A stretch of DNA of 64,000 bases from Cladopsammia gracilis (GCA_022457155.1 JAJGOT010000922.1:62001-126000); one strand, 5' to 3'; positions 52,978 to 62,785 are shown, numbered from the stretch's first letter. The notes: generated by a model from the sequence alone, not told the origin. A program made the numbers and translations.

Positions 52978-55332
52978 ATGGGAATATTCAATAATATCAA
53001 TCAATACACTAATATTGATATCAATGAATATATTAGACAGATTAGTCAAGAAATACATGCAAGTACAGGAATGAAATTGGATGCTAACAATAATTATGAT
53101 ATTGAACAAAAACGATTAGTAAATGTTGGAGAAGGTGTAAATTCTTCTGATGCTATAACTAAACATCAGTTTGAAACTGGGTTAGCAACAAAACCAAATC
53201 CTACTGATGTTATTCTTGTTAGTGGCACAAATCATATGACTGGTCATCTTGATTTAGGAGGAAATAATATAATTCGTCCTGGAGGAATTGAAATGAATCG
53301 AAAATTAATTACAAATTTGGATACAGATGAGAATGATGATTTAGCAGCTGTAAATATGATTACTTTGAAGAAATATCATCCTAATGTACCTGCACATACT
53401 CATGAAGTTACTAAAAATATAGATATGAAAAATCTTTTTAATGTTGTACAAAGTAAACCTCAAAATTATAACTATTTAGATAAAAATCAAAATAGTTTAA
53501 TTTCTTATAATGATGCAAATAATATATTCTTAAATCGTAAAGAAGAAAATCCAATGGAAGATCATCTAAATATGAATTATCATGCAATAACTAATGTACA
53601 AGCAGCTGGAGAAAATGATGCTTTTCCTTTGAATTATGGGAAAAGTATTTTTTTAACATTAAATGGAGGTAGATATTATGATGCAAAAAATACAAGAATA
53701 ATAAATATAACAACTCCAAGAGGTGATAAAGATGTAGCTAATAAAGAATATGTTGATGGAAGAATAAGAGGTATTCCTCATACACAAAATATAACTACAG
53801 ATATTGATTTGAAAGAACTTTATAATGTTATACAAAGTAAGCAACAAAGTTATAGTTATTTAACACAAAATTATAACCATGTAGTTTCTTATAATGATGT
53901 GAAGAATATTTTCTTATCACGTAAAGAAGTCTCTCCAATGGAAGCTGATATAGATATCAATAATCATAGAATATTTAATTTATCAACATTACCCAAATAT
54001 GATCATGAAGTAACTAATAAAGAATATGTGGATACTAAATTAAATAATCCTGCAGATAAAGATCTAAATATGAATAATAAAAAGATTACTAATTTAGCAA
54101 TTCCTACATATTATAAACATGCAGCTAATAAACAATATGTAGATCAAGAAACTGTAAAAATAAATAATCAAATACATCAATTAGATCTTCATAAATTAAG
54201 TAATCCTACAAATATTGATCTAAATATGAATAATAAAAAGATTACTAATTTAGCAACTCCAGATTCAAGTGAAAAAAATTCTGCAGTAAATGTTTCATAT
54301 TTAGAAAATTATGTAAATAAATCTCATATCTCAGCATCCTCTCATCCAAAAGATGAATTCAGATATTTAATGGAAGATGTTAATGAAAGTTCATCAGAAA
54401 GTAATATTACTGTAACTGGATTTACTAATTTAGATAAAAGTCCACATATTTTTAACAAAAAAGTTTATGATATGCTTCTTGACATTAATTTTGATTATAA
54501 ATATATTTCCAGATTAGGTTTTAATATGTATAAATTACCAGAAGGAGAATATACAATTTGCATTGAATTTATTCCTCCAACAATGGATAATGTTAGTGTT
54601 AATGTTGTTTCATCAAGTTTAAATATTGGTCAACAATCAACAAAAATTTTTCAAAAAGAAGGATATACTAGATCCATTATTCATTTACATAAATATCAAA
54701 TTTCCCCACCTGAATATATAATGGTTGATCTACATTGTGATGGATCAAAATCATCACCTATAGTAAAAGCACCTGCTTATTTGATTATTTATGGTGTAAA
54801 AAATTATGTTAATGATGTTGAGTCAAGTGTTTATGATTCTCCTTTTATTTTTGAAAATCAGAAAATGGTGATGGAAACAGATATTAATATGAATAATCAT
54901 GATATTAGTATTAAAAATCCAACAAAAGACGATCAACCTGTTAGTTTAGCTTTTTTGAAATCATTAAGATCTTATTTTTTTATAACTGCTTATTTTGATA
55001 AATCAAAATCAAATAACCATCTATTTTTCAATTCAATATCAACTTCTTTATATATACCATTCAATTGTAAATTGGAATCAATAGATTGTTTCTTTACTGA
55101 ATTACATATTTCAAGTCGATATTTTTATATAACATTGAAAGTATCTGATAGTAGAAATACAAAAAGTTTATCTTCAATTAATGGAAATGATCATCAATAT
55201 TTTAGAAATATCAATTTTCCATTAACTCGAACAAGTCATTTTTGGATTGCGATTAATAAAAGGGGAACTGATCAAATTGTAAATGTTAACCAAATTACAT
55301 TTACTCTTGTATTCAGTAAAAGTTTATTATAA
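52978..55332 (+). CDS. Fibre/tail-like repeat protein, 784 aa
   Basis: Start chosen at the ATG after 'aaataaaa'; the frame also extends to a TTG inside the preceding gene. The N-terminal about 450 residues hold about seven copies of a repeat of the type 'LNMNNKKITNLA(I/T)P' followed by 'AANKQYVD', at roughly residues 105, 195, 235, 322, 360, 415 and 635. This phrase is common in phage tail and tail-fibre proteins, where it builds trimeric beta-structured shafts. The C-terminal third is beta-rich and different. It is the largest protein after PolB. A vertex spike or receptor-binding fibre is the likely role; this is inferred from repeat type and placement. Confidence 0.75.
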   Translation: MGIFNNINQYTNIDINEYIRQISQEIHASTGMKLDANNNYDIEQKRLVNVGEGVNSSDAITKHQFETGLATKPNPTDVILVSGTNHMTGHLDLGGNNIIRPGGIEMNRKLITNLDTDENDDLAAVNMITLKKYHPNVPAHTHEVTKNIDMKNLFNVVQSKPQNYNYLDKNQNSLISYNDANNIFLNRKEENPMEDHLNMNYHAITNVQAAGENDAFPLNYGKSIFLTLNGGRYYDAKNTRIINITTPRGDKDVANKEYVDGRIRGIPHTQNITTDIDLKELYNVIQSKQQSYSYLTQNYNHVVSYNDVKNIFLSRKEVSPMEADIDINNHRIFNLSTLPKYDHEVTNKEYVDTKLNNPADKDLNMNNKKITNLAIPTYYKHAANKQYVDQETVKINNQIHQLDLHKLSNPTNIDLNMNNKKITNLATPDSSEKNSAVNVSYLENYVNKSHISASSHPKDEFRYLMEDVNESSSESNITVTGFTNLDKSPHIFNKKVYDMLLDINFDYKYISRLGFNMYKLPEGEYTICIEFIPPTMDNVSVNVVSSSLNIGQQSTKIFQKEGYTRSIIHLHKYQISPPEYIMVDLHCDGSKSSPIVKAPAYLIIYGVKNYVNDVESSVYDSPFIFENQKMVMETDINMNNHDISIKNPTKDDQPVSLAFLKSLRSYFFITAYFDKSKSNNHLFFNSISTSLYIPFNCKLESIDCFFTELHISSRYFYITLKVSDSRNTKSLSSINGNDHQYFRNINFPLTRTSHFWIAINKRGTDQIVNVNQITFTLVFSKSLL

Positions 55333-55346
55333 ATATTATAAATAAA

Positions 55347-55865
55347 ATGCCAATCACAAGAATAAAATCATTAAGACACAAAGAACAAAAAGATATATTT
55401 GAATTCAATCATATTTCTTCAACTTTAGATCCTGAGAAAATCCAACAATTAAAGGATTTATACTCTTTTTATCATAAAAAAACATGGATATATAAAAACA
55501 GTCAAAGTAAATATAAAAAAATAAATTATATTATGAATATTTCGTCTGTGTTACTAGCTTCAGTTGGTGTAATAACAGGTGGAATAACCTTAAACCCTAT
55601 TATTTTAAGTGTTTTAACTGGAGCTGGAATAATATTAAAAACATATCATGAAATGAAAAATTACAAAGGAAAATTAGATATGGTTAAATTTGGATTTACA
55701 ACTTATGAAAAAGTGTTGACTAATTTACGAACAGCAATGAGAGGTGGTGAATTCGATTATCAGAAATTTATATCTGATATGAAACTTTTAGATCAAGAAA
55801 TGATAGAATTAACACCTACTTCATCGAAGATTGAAAAGAAATACATTAAAAAGTTTAAGACGTAA
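55347..55865 (+). CDS. Two-TM membrane protein, SLATT-like, 172 aa
   Basis: Plan: helix with 'YSFYHKKTWIYKNSQSKYKK' (about 40-60), two membrane helices ('IMNISSVLLASVGVITGG' and 'PIILSVLTGAGIIL', about 62-97) and a long C-terminal helix region ('FGFTTYEKVLTNLRTAMRGG'). This order resembles the SLATT fold known from bacterial conflict-system effectors and some eukaryotic and viral proteins. Function here is unknown: membrane-active virion component, or a lysis or anti-competitor protein. It starts 14 bases after the fibre-like gene and is the last clear gene of the element. Confidence 0.7.
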   Translation: MPITRIKSLRHKEQKDIFEFNHISSTLDPEKIQQLKDLYSFYHKKTWIYKNSQSKYKKINYIMNISSVLLASVGVITGGITLNPIILSVLTGAGIILKTYHEMKNYKGKLDMVKFGFTTYEKVLTNLRTAMRGGEFDYQKFISDMKLLDQEMIELTPTSSKIEKKYIKKFKT

Positions 55866-56045
55866 GAAATTAAATAAATCCAGGCTTGTTTGTAAATCAC
55901 GCTGTTATTTTAATTACATCCTTTCAAAAACAAAGCAGGTGTTAAACCAAGCATAAATTCTATTTATCATGCAAATCACAAAGTCACAGTCTCACACATT
56001 TCGTATAAATTACAAAGTCAGACAGAATATAATTCTCTTCCGAAA

Positions 56046-56174
56046 ATGAAAAGATTCAAAGATCTAAAGAATTTTTTTTACAAATCATTTACGTCTTCTT
56101 CACTCGACCAACTCATTGAAAGAATGAATACTATTTCAAAAGCAATGGAATATGAAGAAACCTTACCTAATTGA
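56046..56174 (+). CDS. Short ORF, 42 aa, doubtful
   Basis: ATG at 56046, TGA at 56172-56174. Product has a basic start and a helical middle ('SLDQLIERMNTISKAM'). It lies in the less AT-rich right end of the element, next to a tRNA-like repeat. No domain recognised; may be chance. Confidence 0.2.
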   Translation: MKRFKDLKNFFYKSFTSSSLDQLIERMNTISKAMEYEETLPN

Positions 56175-56231
56175 AGGATTTACACGGCGACATAATACAA
56201 GAATCAACCATCTATTCATCTATCCATATAA

Positions 56232-56315
56232 CTTGATAGTTCACTGGATAAAGCATTACACAGGTATCACAAAGTCATGGATTCGAATCCAGTTCAAGCC
56301 TGAATTTTATTCAGG
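56232..56315 (+). repeat. tRNA-derived SINE-like segment inside the Polinton
   Basis: A-box-like 'tgatagttcactggata', B-box-like 'ggattcgaatcc' (56279-56290) and a following hairpin 'cctgaattttattcagg' (56299-56315). The hairpin directly after the B-box region is, to my recollection, a feature of tRNA-derived repeats in cnidarian genomes. Composition here is host-like rather than Polinton-like, so host DNA probably entered the element. The 80-residue frame over it is not a gene. Confidence 0.6.
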
Positions 56316-56433
56316 TAGCTTTTTCAACCGTGAGGAACACAAATCTCTCTCGTATTTACAAGAAGATTCAACTGAAATTCAGGTAATTAAATAATAAGAA
56401 ACCTTAGTTACACTCTAAAATCACGTGATTACT

Positions 56434-56552
56434 ATTAACCAATCAAAATTGACACATTTTCCGTACACAAATGTGTGCTTCATGTGTGTATTTCTTACAC
56501 ATTTGTGTAACACATTTGTGTACGGAAAATGTGTCAATTTTGATTGGTTAAT
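56434..56552. repeat. Perfect 43-bp palindrome abutting the right TIR
   Basis: Arm 56434-56476 ('attaaccaatcaaaattgac...') is the exact reverse complement of 56510-56552, with a 33-bp spacer of 'acacatttgtg'-like sequence. It ends on the base before the right TIR. Nothing like it is inside the left TIR. Confidence 0.9.
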
Positions 56553-57259
56553 AAAAGCCCCATTTAGTAGTTAGGAAAATACATTCTCTAGGGCACCTCC
56601 CAAGGTACTATTTCCACATATTTTTTTAATAATTCCCGATATCCATTTTTTTAAAAATTCCCAAAGTACATTTTTCTATCATTTTCTTGCGAATCCCGCG
56701 AGCGAGCCCGAAGGGCGAGTGAGCTCATACCTTTTTGAAATTTAAAGCAATTCAAGAATTTATTATATTTTCTGTAATTTTTTTAAGTTATTGAATTTTT
56801 TCAATTTCTTCGATTACTTCAATTTAAAAAACCTTTATTCCCGTTTGATTTATAGACTAAACACAATAAGGATATTAATTATATTTTATACGGAAATAAA
56901 TTTTAAGTATTAAGTAAAGCCGTTTATTTAAGAATATTTTTATTAGATTTTTTTTTGATTCTCTTAAATAAATAGAAAAACAACGATATAAACAAGAGTT
57001 ACCGTATAAATTTTAATTATTTCCCTTTAAAAAAACTTTTTTTTCCATAAGAAATATTCCAATAATACAAAAAATTACAGTAATTAATTAGGTCTTGATT
57101 TCCCTTTAAAATCAAAAAGCTATGACAGGGATTCGCAAGAAAATGATAGAAAAATGTACTTTGGGAATTTTTAAAAAAATGGATATCGGGAATTATTAAA
57201 AAAATATGTGGAAATAGTACCTTGGGAGGTGCCCTAGAGAATGTATTTTCCTAACTACT
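56553..57259 (-). repeat. Polinton right terminal inverted repeat
   Basis: Reverse complement of 37629-38347 with minor differences in homopolymer lengths. It contains the same internal foldback: the 'agtagttagg' end sequence occurs at its inner edge (56566) and, inverted, at the outer edge (57259). Confidence 0.95.
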
Positions 57260-57265
57260 ATTAAC
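57260..57265. repeat. Polinton target-site duplication, right
   Basis: 'attaac', equal to 37623-37628. Confidence 0.95.
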
Positions 57266-57658
57266 AACTTCAAGCAAGTAGATCCCAACTCTGACGACCA
57301 GTTGACATTTGCGAAGTTCATTTACTATGTGAGTGGTATTGGTTTTAATCGGGATCGTCACTGGACATCCTATGTTAAACTTTGCCACCCGTGTGACATA
57401 CAGTACGACTTTATCGGCCATTTTGACGACATGCCAGATGAAGCTCCTTACATCCTACGACAAACAGGAATGGATCGAGTGGCGACTTTTCCCGATTTTA
57501 TTACCCATAACACCACTGATAAATTACTTCATAAATATGCTGAGATTCCCAAAGAGAAGATTGTTGAGCTGGCAAAGGCTTTTGAAAACGACTTTGAAAT
57601 GTTCAATTATAAATTTCCTGGCCCTCTCTCTGATCTTATGGGCGATTACTTAAATTGA
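57266..57658 (+). pseudogene. Sulfotransferase last exon, 3' part, split by Polinton
   Basis: Continues the copy B exon exactly where 37628 left off (after removing one 'attaac'). It encodes the C-terminal block 'DFIGHFDDMPDEAPYILRQ' and ends at the same stop as copy A. Differences from copy A are few (for example 'VKLCHP' for 'INLCHP', 'MGDYLN' for 'MHDYLN'). Confidence 0.9.
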
Positions 57659-58489
57659 GAATTCGGTATATAGGAGCTAAAGACCTGGAACAGCAAATTC
57701 CTTTTGACAAAAATTGTTGCATTCGAAGCTTCGTAAAGCAGATACTCTTGGGAAATGAGTAGATATCATTCTTGTCCGCAGAGCCCTCGTTTCGTTTGGT
57801 CAGCATGGCGCAATTTAAAAAAAACGTGGAGCTCTGAGGACGCGAATAATCAACTGCAGTCAAATATCTGCGTACGCGTCAAACCTGTTTTCAGTTGTCA
57901 CACGTAAACAAATGTACACGGCGCCGATCAGTCTCAACATACTTCGCCTTAAAAATGCTTAAAACGTTTTTAGCAAATCGTAAAATGATTTACTGTAAAC
58001 TCGCAAACTCAGGAAAAGTTGCAACAGTTGCTGTTATTATTCGGATATATGATGATCTACTGTTAGTATTTGTCAATTAAGATTGGGCGAGGTCCTAAGG
58101 TTACTTCGTAGTTTCCACCATGTGAGTGGTCCCTGGTTCCTTAAAGAGTGCTTTCCATAACGAACAGTTGAAAAAACGTGGTATCTCGAAGTCACTGTTC
58201 CGTAGAGAGTCGTTAACCCTATTTTGTCTGGGCTTGTTTGGAGTTGCCTGCGGAGGGGATATTGTGTCCCCTTCCAAACTTCAAGACTATGACAATGACA
58301 CTCGGAGGGTATATGGTACGTCCAAAGTTGTTTCCTTTGCAGTCTGCAAAATGGAACAAAGATGTCATATGACGTAGGAATTGCGTCATTGGTTCTGATA
58401 GCGCCATCTTGGATTTCTGTATCGCTACAAAAACTTAACAAAACCGTTCAAATTGACTCAAAAGTGCTCAAAACAAATTAACTAGTAGG

Positions 58490-59158
58490 TTTACGTATTT
58501 CTTTCCTTCTGGAACTTTTTTCGTGCATGACACTGGGTTGTTGCAATGGTTTGCTTTGAATTTATACACGGAAACTTTTTGCGGCCGGCCGACTGATAAT
58601 AAAGACTGCGCATGCTCACATTTTGACAGCGGATAAGGGTGGAGAATGATTCAGATCCTTTATATTGTAAGTAGTGCTGCACATAAGAACTACCGTAAAC
58701 TTCATTGTTCTGCGGCATTTGCTCTTTCTTTGGTTTCAAGAATAGAGGAGGGACTGATGGTTTATAATCATATTTCAGTATAAAAATAAAGAAAATCCTT
58801 CTTTTTAATTTCATGAAGTTCCCCAAATAAAATGTATTTTAAAAATTGTATATTGTGCGATTGGGTCTCAAATTACTTAAAACATTATAAAAATTAAACA
58901 AAATGCACCTTGAAACTTAACTTTTTAGCGGTTTTTGAGTCTAGGCCAATGAGATCACTGGTTGTAACAATAAAAAAAGTTGACATTCCATCGTGCATTA
59001 ATTGCCGTTCAGCACCTTCCTTCTTATGCGGATCATTACTTAACCCTTTAAGCCCTAATCAAAATTTAAATTCTCATTTCTTGTCCCTATACATTTCCTA
59101 TAGAAGTAGTGGGGAGAAATTGTTTGGATATCAAGAGAATTCATCTTGTGTGATCACT
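58490..59158. repeat. Dispersed repeat family R1, member 4
   Basis: Duplicate of 19690-20456, slightly shorter. The match with copy A ends near 59158, marking the right edge of copy B. Confidence 0.75.
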
Positions 59159-59528
59159 TCCTTAATTCTCCTGACCTTTTTTATTGATAAGGCATTGATA
59201 TTACGAGGAGAAATTTGATGCTGATCACTCTTAGGGCTTCAAGGGTTAATAGTACTATTACTAATGCAGCGCCGGTGTTTGGTTGACTGTCCGAAAGTAA
59301 AATGAAATATCTTTGTTCAACCACTCTCGTAAGCAAGTATACCGGCTGGGTATACCCAGCTTTCGGCACAAGGCTTTCTGTGATCGTTTGGGTACCAGCG
59401 TTAGTACGATAGGTTGATGGTTTCCATAGGTAACCAAAAAGATCCCAGAAATCTCAGCGCCAAAAGCTGGTCCTCAGTCTCCCCACAGTTTCTGAAGAAG
59501 CGAATGTAAAGGTACCATGAATATGACA
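59159..59528. other. Gene-free spacer
   Basis: Contains a short palindrome 'ccggctgggtatacccagc' near 59342. No gene seen. Confidence 0.4.
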
Positions 59529-59661
59529 ATCACATGACTTTTGGAGGGCATATAGTTTATTTGTGGCCCGAGTGGCATCATTTGCGCCCGAGCGGAGCAA
59601 GGGTGCAAATGATGCTACGAGGGACACAAATAAACTATATGCCCGACAAAAGTCATGTGAT
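59529..59661. repeat. Foldback element with 57-bp arms
   Basis: Imperfect inverted arms 59529-59585 and 59605-59661 ('atcacatgacttttg', 'gggcatatagtttattt') with a 19-bp centre. Abuts the Crypton fragment. Confidence 0.8.
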
Positions 59662-60339
59662 TATCATAATTATCAATGCACAAGGCCAAATCGCTTCAGT
59701 GTCATCAGTTTTTATTTCAAATGACTGTTTTGTAAGCTCCCGCCATCCCTCTCTGCCGCGGCGTGCAAAATGAAAACACAACGAAAACCAAATAAACTCA
59801 ACTAGTTTCTCCGCATCTTTCCAAACGCCGTCCGTGTTCTGCCCTTCCATGAAGTATCGATTCAATTTCTGCATGTCTCCTGACTGAATGGATGATTTGT
59901 GTTTTGGTTTCGCATTGTTTTCTTTTGTAAATAGCTTGGCCTTCGCTTCAAACATTTTGTTGGCAGACATGAATTCGCTGTCTTGCAAAATGTTTATAAT
60001 TATATAAATGCTTCGGCTGAGTGGAGCACTGGTTAGATGGCGATGAATGGCCGCTCTAATTACAGTCAATGCACTTGGAGTTAATGCTTGGCTTTTCTCT
60101 GTTTTCACTTCAGCGAAGAACTTTCGCAGAATTTCACTCAAGTCCGTTGCATCTTATACTGTTTTGAGATCCACTGTAATTTTTTTTTTCTCACACCATT
60201 TCTCGAACTTTTTTACTCCCCACTCAGTTGCTCTCTTGGTGTTTTTCGCTTGAGCTTTTTGCTCAATTTCATCCAACTGCTCGTTGTCTAAGTCCGAGTT
60301 TTGACTAGAAAAAAGCTGAAAATTTGGGAGTTCTTCCAT
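59653..60339 (-). pseudogene. Crypton-type (DUF3504/KIAA1958-like) recombinase fragment
   Basis: Minus-strand frame starts with ATG at 60339 ('MEELPNFQLFSSQNSD') and shows 'NTKRATEWGVKKFEKWCEKK', then 'ALTPSALTVIRAAIHRHLTS' and 'DSEFMSANKMFEAKAKLFTK'. These are typical of the Crypton-derived family in cnidarians. A single in-frame TAA (60154-60156) interrupts it. The catalytic tyrosine-recombinase C-terminus is missing; sequence diverges near 59700 at the foldback element. Confidence 0.75.
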
Positions 60340-60813
60340 TTTAAAACTATAAAATCTCCAAACGGCAAACGTTCACTACGCAAGTTGTTTGCACCCGAAC
60401 GAGCCTGAATGGTTTTCCCGCGTCAATAAACGTAACCTGATTGGTTAATATTCATCGGATGATGAACCGTGAACCAATCAGAAACAGGGCCGTAAATACG
60501 TTTGCAGCCCCTCGTATTCAATATCGCCCGCCACTCACGCGTGTTTTCTCGAAGGCAGTTTCTTATTTGGCCGCGTATATTGATAATAATGTTAAGCAAC
60601 TCAGCAAAAATTCCACATATCAGCAATCAGATAATTAAATCCGTAGTAATATTTACTGCATACTGGTTTATTTCAAAATTATCAACGCAACAGATCGTGG
60701 GTAATTAAGATACGTGTAGTAGAAATTAAAGGAATTAACGCCCCCGAAACTTGCAAATAATTGTTAGTTTTGTTAGTTTAAGGAAACCTCGCATGCAATA
60801 GTATACTTACCAA
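60340..60813. other. Possible promoter region of the Crypton fragment; otherwise empty
   Basis: Contains a short inverted pair 'tgattggtta'/'gaaccaatca' (about 60431-60481). No gene recognised. Confidence 0.35.
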
Positions 60814-61092
60814 TGGAAAATGTACAGGAAGTTGCGGAATAATATAAATCATGAAGAAAAGAGTCTTAAATCGAAGTATTTCTGTCGAATGATTGAAGAC
60901 ACAAAGGGTGATTGCAGCGAAATGTGGCGGGCAATGAAACAAGTGCTTCCCGATGCTAAAAAATCGACTATATTTTCTATCTTTGAAAATGGAAAGTGGC
61001 ACACTGAAAACCTATCTGTCGCTGAGACCATGAACCAGTACTTTGTGTCTGTTGGTAAAGCATTGGCAAAATCATTTCGAAACATTCAGGAA
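60814..61092 (+). pseudogene. Non-LTR retrotransposon fragment (between EN and RT)
   Basis: Encodes 'YRKLRNNINHEEKSLKSKYF', 'CSEMWRAMKQVLPDAKKS', 'GKWHTENLSVAETMNQYFVS' and 'VGKALA', the linker between endonuclease and reverse transcriptase of CR1/Jockey-type LINEs. Truncated on both sides; the right side runs into the 61085-61508 repeat. Confidence 0.7.
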
Positions 61093-61508
61093 CGAGGCTG
61101 GGACTGCCTATCTGCGCATGTTTTATTACAATTCCAGGAGCAACCTAGTTTCCAGGGTCTCCCTACCGCACGGGGGGGAGGGGGGGGGGGGGGGGGGGGG
61201 TTGTTCCAGGAGCAGATCCACTTTTGGAACCAGACGGTTTCAAGTTGTACCGGTGCCATGTCAACGCATTTATTGATTTCTATTCCGTGACGTTCTTATT
61301 TTATAACACGAAAGATGAATTATTCAACGGGACTGACAGCTGCAAAAATAAGATAGAGACTTTGCACTTAATTAATGAAAATTACACTTGAGTCATTTTA
61401 CAACCAACAGACTTTTCATTGTGAAAGTGAATCTCAATTAAGGTGGATACGGTTATTGGAGATTGGAGCTGTGGATATTTCTGGTAAGTTAGTATTCGTG
61501 GCTCAGTG
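61085..61508. repeat. Third copy of the duplication's left flank
   Basis: Matches 22950-23377, with a long G run (about 61164-61200) that is likely length-variable. After 'gtggac' the match to copy B ends. Confidence 0.85.
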
Positions 61509-61509
61509 G

Positions 61510-61910
61510 ACATACTATGGCAACCCGTTTGTAGCTTAAAATGTAATCTTAGATATATATGTTCAATCCTTTAAATAAAGATTTAATTTAAAGTCATAAA
61601 AGGCATTCGATGCAATCAATGCTACCAATGTTGGTTCAATTCAAACTATTTCTTATGATTCAATCCAGTCCTTCAATTTATTTGCAATTCAATATATGCC
61701 GCATGTATATTGATTCAATCCAACCTTTAAATTTTATATTTAATGCAATACCACGAATATTGATTCAATCCAATCCTTAAATTTATATGCAATCCGATAC
61801 CGCATCTATTGATTCAATCCAATCTTCTGTTCAATCCGATAACATTAATTCAATCCAATCCTTAAGTTTATATGCAATCCGAAAATTTATGTTCAATCTT
61901 CCTGGGACGA
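61510..61910. repeat. Inverted copy of the 858-1345 repeat
   Basis: Reverse complement of about 1080-1345, including 'caacccgtttgtag' at its left edge and 'ttgattcaatccaat' units. Confidence 0.85.
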
Positions 61911-61959
61911 GCGCGGCCATATAGAACCAGGGTAACCTGTGCAAGTTATAGAACAAAAG

Positions 61960-62200
61960 ATGGCGGCAGAGTGGGAAGAAGAATTTGACATAGAAGTTGA
62001 GTTTCCCAAGTTTCTAGGAGAAGTTGTGTATAGAACTGAGATCAATGGATACTAGAGAACTTTGATACGGAAGCTGCAGAAATGCAGGCCGAAGTTCTTG
62101 ACCAAACAATTAGCCTGCTTAGGTCGATGAAAGAGTGCTGCAATCCCCCCCCCCCCCCCCCCCCCCCTCCAAGTCGTAAAAAATATAGTATTACTCGGGC
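61960..62200 (+). pseudogene. Possible 5' fragment of a host gene, frame-broken
   Basis: 'aagatggcggcagagtgg' is a good start context. The frame from ATG 61960 gives 'MAAEWEEEFDIEVEFPKF' and stops at 62053-62055, but the sense continues in another frame with 'ENFDTEAAEMQAEVLDQTI' up to a C run at 62146-62166. Product not recognised. Confidence 0.35.
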
Positions 62201-62389
62201 AAAACTGGTCGACTATTCGGGCACCACAGACACAATTACTGATTTATTTTGTGATTCAATGTCTTAAATTAATTGTTTTTATTTCGTAACTCACATTACT
62301 CACTTAACTTTCTAACCAAGCTCTATACTACATCGATCATATCATTGATGTGATAGCTCCATAAGATGCTAACCGCGTGAGCAGACATA

Positions 62390-62785
62390 GGCCGTATTAA
62401 CATGGAAAGGGGATGATCCTAGTGCTAGGATCATCCGAGCGCAACACTTTTTCTACTTTCAGTTTACATGCAAAGGGTTGCATTTGGTCCTAGCGCTAAG
62501 ATCATCCTAGCGCTAGGACAACAACAACAACGATTTATTTACAAATAATAAAACAAGCTCCAAGCTCCATGTAAACGGCCTTGGGAGCCCCAAGGTAATA
62601 TTGTCGCCCACCGTCTTGCTTTGCAACCGCGCCGAACTCAAAGGTACTGGGGCCATCCTGCCGAATTTTTCACGAAAACCAAATGAAAAGTTGATCCTGA
62701 ATGCCGCATTAACGCGTGTAAACCAAAAAAACCTTCTAGGATAATCCTAGTACTAGGATAATCCTCTTCCCATGTAAATAGGGCC
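62390..62785. mobile_element. TIR element with 'cctagtgctagg' palindromes
   Basis: Inverted ends 'ggccgtattaacatgg' (62390) and 'ccatgtaaatagggcc' (ending 62785) with subterminal 'gatcctagtgctaggatc'-type palindromes. No coding capacity. Confidence 0.7.

Larger units (their letters stand above)
37629..57259. mobile_element. Polinton/Maverick (adintovirus-like) provirus, 19.6 kb
   Basis: Begins 'agtagttagg' and ends 'cctaactact', with about 0.7 kb TIRs and 6-bp target duplications. It encodes the Polinton hallmark set: protein-primed PolB, DDE integrase with chromodomain, adenain-like protease, packaging ATPase, double-jelly-roll major capsid and penton-like protein. A PLA2 virion protein, seen in adintoviruses, is also present. 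Sequence is far more AT-rich than the host on both sides. Most frames are open, and gene junctions that look broken coincide with -1 slippery sites, so it may be recently active. Orientation is arbitrary because the genes lie on both strands. Confidence 0.97.
23378..59158. repeat. Segmental duplication, copy B (with Polinton)
   Basis: Same order and orientation as 1350-20456. Subtracting the 19.6 kb Polinton leaves about 16 kb against 19 kb in copy A, the difference being mostly elements present only in A. The stretch 23378-26347 has no gene; it matches 1350-4540, including the diverged internal duplication and a two-unit version of the 70-bp tandem repeat at about 25490-25630. Confidence 0.9.

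Noticed and set aside
38441..55865. Bacterial or phage contamination (terminator-like hairpins, fibre repeats)
   Set aside because: The segment is flanked by an exact 6-bp target duplication in host exon sequence and carries eukaryotic Polinton genes.
56152..56394. 80-residue open frame near the Polinton's right end
   Set aside because: Lies over a tRNA-like repeat with A and B boxes; no protein features.
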